Below are positions 58,628 to 64,000 of a DNA stretch of 64,000 nucleotides, in pieces. Within the stretch, counting starts at the first letter, position 1, and each line of letters begins with the position of its first letter. Source of the DNA: an uncultured Bacteroidales bacterium (GTDB lineage: Bacteria > Bacteroidota > Bacteroidia > Bacteroidales > F082). The stretch covers positions 1 to 64,000 of the forward strand of contig CAJOCJ010000001.1 of NCBI GenBank assembly GCA_905236635.1, given 5' to 3'. The position numbers and the translations under genes were made by a program. The notes beneath the pieces are model-generated. The model saw only the letters and a program-made list of their open reading frames with translations. It was not told the DNA's origin and did no database searches.

Positions 58628-60118
58628 ATGTCATCAAAAAAAATTACAAGTGCTTTAATATCAGTATTTTATAAGACTGATCTCGATAAAATCGTCGCTC
58701 TTTTGAAAAAGAACGGCGTCCAGATTTATGCTACGGGCGGAACACTTGATTTTATCAAGAAAATCGACGATTCCGTTCGTTCGGTGGAGTCGCTGACGGG
58801 CTATCCTTCAATCCTGGGAGGTCGTGTGAAGACCCTGCATCCGAAGGTGTTTGGCGGCATCCTCGGCCGTCTCGACAACGACACCGACCTCGCTGAGATG
58901 AAACAATATGAGATTCCTGCTCTCGACCTCGTCATCGTCGACCTCTATCCGTTTGAGGAGACAGTGCGTAATACTACCGACGAGGCTCAGATAATCGAAA
59001 AGATCGACATAGGCGGCATTTCGCTCATCCGCGCAGGTGCTAAGAACTTCAAGGACTGTCTCATCGTGCCTTCTTCAAATTATTACAAAGAATTTATGGA
59101 GATGTACGAAAAACAAAGCGGTTGCACCACTTTAGACGACAGGAAACGCTTTGCGAGATATGCCTTCGCCACCAGTTCACACTACGACACGGCCATCTAC
59201 AACTGGTTTGCGGGTGAGACAGTGACACCGCTGAGATATGGCGAAAACCCTCATCAGCAGGCGGTCTTCAACGGCAACCTCGATGACGTCTTCGAGAAGC
59301 TGCACGGCAAAGACCTGTCGTATAACAACCTCCTCGACCTCGACGCGGGACTTAACCTCATCCGCGAGTTCGATGAGCCGACATTCGCCATCTTGAAACA
59401 CAACAACCCTTGCGGAATAGCCTCAAGAAATACAATATCAGAGGCTTACGATGCTGCGCTGGCTGGGGATCCGGTCTCGGCATTCGGAGGAGTGTTTGTC
59501 AGCAACCGCAAAATCGACGTCAAGACGGCGGAAGAGATGAACAAGATGTTCTTTGAGGTGTGCGTCGCCCCCGACTACGCAGACGGCGTACTCGACATAC
59601 TCTTCTCGAAGAAAAATCGTATAGTGTTGAAATTGAAATCAAATAGTTTTCCTGCAAAAGTCTATAAATCGGCACTCAACGGCATCCTCGAACAGGACCG
59701 CGACTTACATACCGAGACGAAAGCCGATTTTACGGCAGTGACAGAAAAACAGATTGATAATCAAGATGTTGACGATCTGATTTTTGCTAACAAGATAGTG
59801 AAACACAGTCGTTCCAACGCCATAGTGCTGGCGAAAAACAAACAGCTTTACGCTTCCGGCATAGGTCAGACCTCACGGGTCGACTCGCTGCGGCAGGCCA
59901 TCGCCAAGGCTAAGAGCTTCAACTTCGACCTCAAGGGCGCGGTGCTGGCATCCGACGCATTCTTCCCGTTCTCCGACTGCGTGGAGATAGCCAGCGAGGC
60001 AGGCATAAAATCAATAATTCAACCTGGCGGCTCGGTGCGCGACCAAGAGTCGATCGATGCCTGTAACAAGCTCGGAATCGCCATGGTTTTCACTGGATTC
60101 AGACATTTTAAACATTAA
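58628..60118 (+). CDS. purH: PurH, AICAR formyltransferase/IMP cyclohydrolase
   Basis: PurH catalyses the last two steps of IMP synthesis. The 496-residue protein has the N-terminal cyclohydrolase domain (LLKKNGVQIYATGGTLDFI; SLTGYPSILGGRVKTLHPKV) and the C-terminal formyltransferase domain (LRYGENPHQQAVF; AILKHNNPCGIAS with the Lys-His pair; SDAFFPFSDCVEIA; IQPGGSVRDQESI; MVFTGFRHFKH). Length and end are standard. An out-of-frame ATG at 58617 starts only a 13-codon frame. The mreB gene starts 5 bases after the stop, so purH and mreBCD are probably co-transcribed. Confidence 0.98.
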   Translation: MSSKKITSALISVFYKTDLDKIVALLKKNGVQIYATGGTLDFIKKIDDSVRSVESLTGYPSILGGRVKTLHPKVFGGILGRLDNDTDLAEMKQYEIPALDLVIVDLYPFEETVRNTTDEAQIIEKIDIGGISLIRAGAKNFKDCLIVPSSNYYKEFMEMYEKQSGCTTLDDRKRFARYAFATSSHYDTAIYNWFAGETVTPLRYGENPHQQAVFNGNLDDVFEKLHGKDLSYNNLLDLDAGLNLIREFDEPTFAILKHNNPCGIASRNTISEAYDAALAGDPVSAFGGVFVSNRKIDVKTAEEMNKMFFEVCVAPDYADGVLDILFSKKNRIVLKLKSNSFPAKVYKSALNGILEQDRDLHTETKADFTAVTEKQIDNQDVDDLIFANKIVKHSRSNAIVLAKNKQLYASGIGQTSRVDSLRQAIAKAKSFNFDLKGAVLASDAFFPFSDCVEIASEAGIKSIIQPGGSVRDQESIDACNKLGIAMVFTGFRHFKH

Positions 60119-60123
60119 GACAT

Positions 60124-61146
60124 ATGGGATTATTTTCATTTTTCGATAAAGAATTGGCAATAGACCTCGGCACAGCCAACACCATCATCATGTATAACGA
60201 CAAAGTGGTGGTCGACGAGCCGTCAATCGTTGCCATTAAACGCGACACACAACAGATCATGGCGGTGGGTAAACGCGCTATGATGATGCATGGTAAGACT
60301 CACGAAAACATTAAGACCATCAGGCCTTTGCGTGACGGTGTCATCGCCGACTTCCAGGCCGCCGAGTTCATGCTCAGGGAGATGATCAAGATGATAAACT
60401 TCCACCGTTCGCTGTTCCCTCCGGCGTTGAAGATGGTTATCTGCATCCCTTCGGGTATCACCGAGGTGGAGGAGAGAGCCGTCAAAGACAGCGCGGAACA
60501 GGCAGGCGCCAAAGAGGTTCGACTGATTCACGAGCCTATGGCAGCCGCAATCGGTATCGGCATAGACGTGCTCGAGCCAATGGGTAACATGATCGTCGAC
60601 ATCGGAGGCGGTACCTCGGAAATCGCCGTCATCGCACTCGGCGGCATCGTCACCAACAAGTCGATCCGTATCGCAGGCGACGACTTCACCGACGAGATTG
60701 TCGAATACATGCGTAAAGAGCATAACCTCAACGTGGGTGAGCGCACCGCCGAGCTGATAAAGATTGAAGTCGGCGCCGCCATCCAGGAACTCGACAACCC
60801 GCCTCAAGACTATGCTGTGCACGGACGCGACATGCTCACGGGTATCCCGAAAGAGATAAGCGTCAACTACAAAGAGATAGCTCACTGCCTCGACAAGAGC
60901 GTGTCGAAGATTGAGACGGCAGTGCTTAACACCCTCGAGACAACACCACCTGAGCTCTCAGCCGATATCTATCGCACCGGTATCTATCTGACGGGTGGCG
61001 GCGCCTTGCTGAGAGGCCTCGACAAACGTCTGCACGACAAGACACAGTTGCCGATACACGTGGCAGAAGACCCGTTGCGCGCAGTGGCACGCGGCACAGG
61101 CATAGCACTGAAGAACTTCGACGGATTCCCATTCCTGATTAAGTAA
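60124..61146 (+). CDS. mreB: MreB, actin-like cell shape protein
   Basis: MreB filaments guide side-wall peptidoglycan synthesis in rod cells. The 340-residue protein has the actin-fold nucleotide motifs: phosphate-1 LAIDLGTANTIIMYNDK, PSGITEVEERAV, EPMAAAIGIG, phosphate-2 MIVDIGGGTSEIAVIALGG, and the adenosine motif LTGGGALLRGLD. The length is normal. It lies 5 bases after purH and 3 bases before mreC. The protein implies a rod-shaped cell or at least an elongation machinery. Confidence 0.98.
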   Translation: MGLFSFFDKELAIDLGTANTIIMYNDKVVVDEPSIVAIKRDTQQIMAVGKRAMMMHGKTHENIKTIRPLRDGVIADFQAAEFMLREMIKMINFHRSLFPPALKMVICIPSGITEVEERAVKDSAEQAGAKEVRLIHEPMAAAIGIGIDVLEPMGNMIVDIGGGTSEIAVIALGGIVTNKSIRIAGDDFTDEIVEYMRKEHNLNVGERTAELIKIEVGAAIQELDNPPQDYAVHGRDMLTGIPKEISVNYKEIAHCLDKSVSKIETAVLNTLETTPPELSADIYRTGIYLTGGGALLRGLDKRLHDKTQLPIHVAEDPLRAVARGTGIALKNFDGFPFLIK

Positions 61147-61149
61147 GGG

Positions 61150-61950
61150 ATGTATAACTTATTCATTTTCATAAGGAAATATAATGCAGTAATACTTTTT
61201 ATTCTGCTGGAAGTGCTGTGCTTCATCATGATAGTGCAGAGCCTTCCATATCATAATAGAAAGATGGCCAACGTGTCGAACAGCATCTCCGGAGGGATTC
61301 ATAAGACGACATCCAATTGGAACGACTATCTGCATCTGAGAAGTGAAAATGAAGCCTTGGTAGAGCATAACGCATTGTTACTGAAACGATTAGGCTGCGA
61401 AGAAGCCGAAGCCGACACTGCTTATTACGACGATGTGTTCACCTATATCCCGGCAAGGGTTGTCAACAACAGCATCTACGAGATGAACAACTACATCGTC
61501 ATCGACAAAGGCAGCGTCGACGGCATCGAACCTGACATGGGTGTGATTTGTGGCAACGGCGTGGTGGGCAAGGTGCTCAACGTGACACAACACTTCGCCT
61601 CGGTGATGAGTATGCTTAATTCTTACTCGATAATAAGCTGCAGATTCATTGATAATCAATATGTTGCAAATGTCGTTTGGGATAATGGAAACTACCGTTA
61701 CGGACTGGTAAAAGACATCCCTTCGCATCTTATTATCAAGGTGGGCGACACTTTGGTCACTAGCGGTTTTTCCAATTCTTTCCCGGCCGACGTGCTGGTG
61801 GGAACGATAGAGGAGAAAGGCGAAGACGACGAGAATATGTTCAGCACCGCGAAACTGAAGTTTTCAACAAATTTCAGCACTTTGCGATACGTTTACGTAG
61901 TTAAGAATAACTTTAAATCGGAGATTGACTCGCTATGTATAACACGTTGA
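61150..61950 (+). CDS. mreC: MreC, rod shape-determining protein
   Basis: MreC is a bitopic inner-membrane protein of the elongasome. The 266-residue product has an N-terminal membrane helix (about 11-30, VILFILLEVLCFIMIVQ), a coiled-coil stretch (YLHLRSENEALVEHNALLL) and the periplasmic beta domains with NNYIVIDKGSVDGIEPDMGV, GVVGKVLNVT and GDTLVTSGFSNSFPADVLVG. All are standard MreC features. It overlaps mreD by 16 bases. Confidence 0.96.
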   Translation: MYNLFIFIRKYNAVILFILLEVLCFIMIVQSLPYHNRKMANVSNSISGGIHKTTSNWNDYLHLRSENEALVEHNALLLKRLGCEEAEADTAYYDDVFTYIPARVVNNSIYEMNNYIVIDKGSVDGIEPDMGVICGNGVVGKVLNVTQHFASVMSMLNSYSIISCRFIDNQYVANVVWDNGNYRYGLVKDIPSHLIIKVGDTLVTSGFSNSFPADVLVGTIEEKGEDDENMFSTAKLKFSTNFSTLRYVYVVKNNFKSEIDSLCITR

Positions 61951-62447
61951 TACGCAACATATTACGATTTGTTATTCTGCTAGTGGTGCAGTTGCTGGTG
62001 TTCGACAACCTGCTTTTCGGCAACTATATCCACCCATATATCTACGTGCTTTTCGTGTTGCTTCTGCCGTTTGACACCCCGAAATGGCGTCTTTTGATTG
62101 ACGGTTTCCTTATTGGAATTGCTGTTGATATCTTCAACGGAACGCCCGGACTCAACGCGGCTGCGACAGTTTTTATGGCATTCGTAAGGCCATTTATCAT
62201 TAATATCACAGCTAGAAAGAGCGACATCGATGGTAAAAACGCCCCGACGGTCACGGAGATGGGACTACAATGGTTTGCGCTGTATGCCTTGCTGTTGATA
62301 TTGCTTCACAACCTTGTGCTTTTCTGGATGGAGGCGTTCAGTATCAAGCTGTTAGGTATTGTCTTAATAGAGACATTGCTGAGCGCGCCTATATCATTAT
62401 TGTTGATAATTATTATAATTTATATTTTCAAACCACTTAAAAGATAA
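61935..62447 (+). CDS. mreD: MreD-like rod shape-determining membrane protein
   Basis: The 170-residue protein has five to six membrane segments (FVILLVVQLLVFDNLLFG; YIYVLFVLLLPF; LIDGFLIGIAVDIFNGTPGLN; ALYALLLILLHNLVLF; LLLIIIIIYIF), in the layout of Bacteroidetes MreD. The DIFNGTPGLNAAATVFMAF segment is characteristic. The start overlaps mreC by 16 bases. The usual downstream genes for PBP2 (mrdA) and RodA are missing at this spot; a TlpA-like lipoprotein gene follows 3 bases later. Confidence 0.9.
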   Translation: MYNTLIRNILRFVILLVVQLLVFDNLLFGNYIHPYIYVLFVLLLPFDTPKWRLLIDGFLIGIAVDIFNGTPGLNAAATVFMAFVRPFIINITARKSDIDGKNAPTVTEMGLQWFALYALLLILLHNLVLFWMEAFSIKLLGIVLIETLLSAPISLLLIIIIIYIFKPLKR

Positions 62448-62450
62448 AGT

Positions 62451-63452
62451 ATGAAAAGACTGTTCTTAGCATTGTTGGTCATGGTGGGATTGGCATCATG
62501 CAACAACTCATTCAAAATCAATGTGAATCTTGAAAATTCAGATGGAAAAACCGTTTATCTGGAGAGATATGACGGAACAGAAATGAATATTATGGACTCG
62601 GTCGTGGCAAAAGCCAACCAGGCTGCCTTTAAAGTAAAGAAAAACGACAACCCCGATGCTTATCTGATTATGATGGACGGCTGGAAAAGACCATTGGCGT
62701 TCTTTGCTGATAATCAAGATGTTACAATCACGGGTGACTGTCAAATATATAACAGAATCAAAGTTTCGGCTTCCGAGAGTCAGGGAAAGCTTAACGATTT
62801 TATGGTGGTAGCCAATCAAATAGTGTTAGATGATGATATGTATCATTATACGGCAGAATTTGTGAAACAAAACCTCGATAATCCGTTGGCTCCGTATGTG
62901 TTGTACCGTTACAAATGGGCATATCCGGTTAGTGATTTGGAAAATCTGGCTGCAGAGATGCCTGAGGATATGCAGAGCGGCTACAAAGCTTTGCTTTTGC
63001 AATATATCGAAGGTTTGAAAAACACGGAAATTGGCAAGCCATACATCAATTTCACCCAAAAAGATGTGAATGGCGAAGATTTTTCATTGTCTGATGTCAT
63101 CGGAAAGTCAAAAGTCATAATCCTCGACTTCTGGGCTTCGTGGTGCCCCGACTGCCGTAGAGAAAATCCGCAACTTGTTGAAATCTATGACGAATTCAAA
63201 GACAAAGGCTTGGACATTGTAAGCGTGTCGTTTGACGTTGACGAGGTGGCATGGAAAAAAGCCATAGCCGATGATAACCTTTATTGGAAAAACCATGTTT
63301 CGGACCTCAGAGGATGGGGCAACGAGACCGCCGACCTGTATACCATAGCGTTTATTCCGCAGAATATTGTTTTTGATCAAAACGGTCAGATTATCGGCAA
63401 AAACCTGGTCGGCGACCAACTTAGAGACTGTGTTTTATCAGTTTTAAGATAA
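62451..63452 (+). CDS. DUF4369/TlpA-like thiol-disulfide oxidoreductase lipoprotein
   Basis: The 333-residue lipoprotein (Cys17 in GLASCNN) has a DUF4369 N-terminal beta domain (about 20-125; KTVYLERYDGTEMNIMDS, ANQAAFKVKKND), a helical middle and a thioredoxin-fold C-terminal domain from about 200 with the active site WASWCPDCRREN. It would act in the periplasm on disulfides; the partner is unknown. Only 3 bases separate it from mreD, so it may be in the mre transcript, an unusual neighbour for that operon. A 134-bp gap with a promoter element follows. Confidence 0.93.
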   Translation: MKRLFLALLVMVGLASCNNSFKINVNLENSDGKTVYLERYDGTEMNIMDSVVAKANQAAFKVKKNDNPDAYLIMMDGWKRPLAFFADNQDVTITGDCQIYNRIKVSASESQGKLNDFMVVANQIVLDDDMYHYTAEFVKQNLDNPLAPYVLYRYKWAYPVSDLENLAAEMPEDMQSGYKALLLQYIEGLKNTEIGKPYINFTQKDVNGEDFSLSDVIGKSKVIILDFWASWCPDCRRENPQLVEIYDEFKDKGLDIVSVSFDVDEVAWKKAIADDNLYWKNHVSDLRGWGNETADLYTIAFIPQNIVFDQNGQIIGKNLVGDQLRDCVLSVLR

Positions 63453-63557
63453 TTTTTTTTCTGTGTAAGATGCAGCAAAAGCTGACATTTTACGTTAAAG
63501 AATAAAAAAAGAAAAAATTTTTCATTTTTTTCTTGCATGTAAAAAAATTTTACTATT

Positions 63558-63565
63558 TTTGCAGT
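63558..63565 (+). promoter_or_regulatory. -7 promoter element for the ABC ATPase gene
   Basis: TATTTTTG-like sequence in ACTATTTTTGCAG lies about 24 bases before the ATG at 63587; the start coordinate may be off by a base or two. Confidence 0.45.
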
Positions 63566-63586
63566 GTCTTAGATACGTAATACACT

Positions 63587-64000
63587 ATGATAAAGCTTGA
63601 AAATATAAACAAGACGTATTTCGGAGCGCAGCCTCTGCATGTGTTGAAAGGCATCGACCTGCATGTGGAGGAGGGCGAGCTGGTGTCGATCATGGGCGCG
63701 TCGGGTTCGGGAAAATCCACCTTATTAAATATAATAGGTATCCTCGACAATTACGATGAGGGCGATTATTACCTTGCAGGAAACCTGGTGAAGAACCTTT
63801 CGGAGAATCAGGCGGCGGAATATCGTAACAAGCTCATAGGCTTTATATTCCAGTCGTTTAACCTCATCCCGTTTAAGACTGCCCTCGAAAATGTGGCCTT
63901 GCCGTTGTTTTATCAAGGTGTGAACCGTAAGAAACGCAACACTATGGCGATGGAATACCTCGAGCGTTTCGGATTGAAAGACTGGGCCGATCATTATCCG
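63587..64000 (+). CDS. MacB-type ABC transporter ATP-binding protein (cut by window end)
   Basis: The first 138 codons of an ABC ATPase are present: MIKLENINKTYFGAQPLHVLKGI, Walker A MGASGSGKSTLLNIIG near residue 40 and the Q-loop in FIFQSFNLIPFKTALENVALPL. The signature motif and Walker B lie outside. The LNIIGILDNYDEGDYYLAG stretch fits the MacB/LolD group that exports peptides, drugs or lipoproteins with a FtsX-like permease. The partner permease is probably just to the right. The start is the first in-frame ATG after a promoter element. Confidence 0.93.
   Translation, partial: MIKLENINKTYFGAQPLHVLKGIDLHVEEGELVSIMGASGSGKSTLLNIIGILDNYDEGDYYLAGNLVKNLSENQAAEYRNKLIGFIFQSFNLIPFKTALENVALPLFYQGVNRKKRNTMAMEYLERFGLKDWADHYP

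Noticed and set aside
58617-58658. A small leader peptide ahead of purH
   Set aside because: The ATG at 58617 is out of frame and opens only 13 codons with no regulatory pattern such as repeated codons.

Overview
The window looks like a chromosomal segment of a Bacteroidetes bacterium, most likely order Bacteroidales and moderate in GC. Three things point there: repeated TAnnTTTG -7 promoter elements at short distances from start codons; several secreted proteins ending in type IX secretion (T9SS) C-terminal sorting domains; and Bacteroidetes gene arrangements such as ftsX-DUF3098-uppP-truB, an ECF sigma/anti-sigma pair, DUF4369-TlpA and SurA-like PPIase sets. I see no rRNA, tRNA, transposase, phage genes or CRISPR array. 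Both ends cut genes: queA on the left, an ABC ATPase on the right.

Layout: 1-12.8 kb is mostly minus strand. It holds queA, an orphan EIIC-type permease, a membrane protein/XRE regulator pair, an ECF sigma operon, the truB-uppP-ftsX cell-envelope cluster (interrupted by a secreted M28 peptidase), an M64 peptidase, and a second M28-like protein whose last metal-ligand His is Tyr. A 418-bp, very AT-rich gap (12763-13180) follows, after which most genes are on the plus strand. From 13-23 kb come rpiB, lutB, a thiamine uptake operon under a TPP riboswitch (TonB receptor plus PnuT), a GH89 lipoprotein and an NhaC-type antiporter. At 23-30 kb a cobalamin riboswitch precedes a T9SS-exported DUF4465 protein and a CoA-transferase; MarC, an SDR and an HD protein follow. 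From 30-42 kb come an M13 peptidase, Bcp, an EEP-family nuclease/phosphatase, a TerB/Sel1 protein with a duplicated C-terminal domain, a radical SAM/lipoprotein pair, an M6 peptidase, radA and a short LD-carboxypeptidase. From 42-64 kb come guaB, three PPIase/SurA-like exported folding factors, a MoxR ATPase, a C69 dipeptidase-ribF operon, asd, a lamin-tail-domain surface protein, LysE, recJ, purH-mreBCD and a TlpA-like lipoprotein.

Functional picture: the cell appears to invest in secreted or periplasmic proteolysis (M28, M64, M6, M13, C69), in surface proteins exported by the T9SS, and in vitamin-controlled functions (thiamine, cobalamin). Housekeeping genes for nucleotide synthesis, DNA repair, tRNA modification and cell shape lie between them.

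The intergenic DNA carries three repeat families: degenerate 7-bp tandem arrays, often starting at stop codons; 28-bp GTAGAGACG palindromes; and a REP-like element containing CGTCATTTCGA. Two of these have entered coding sequence: a palindrome lies inside the sorting domain of the cobalamin-regulated protein, and a REP arm encodes the C-terminus of Asd. The strongest candidates for little-described biology are the radical SAM/lipoprotein pair (36.3-37.7 kb) and the cobalamin-riboswitch/DUF4465/CoA-transferase operon (23.2-27.6 kb). No searches were run; family names come from motifs read by eye and from memory.
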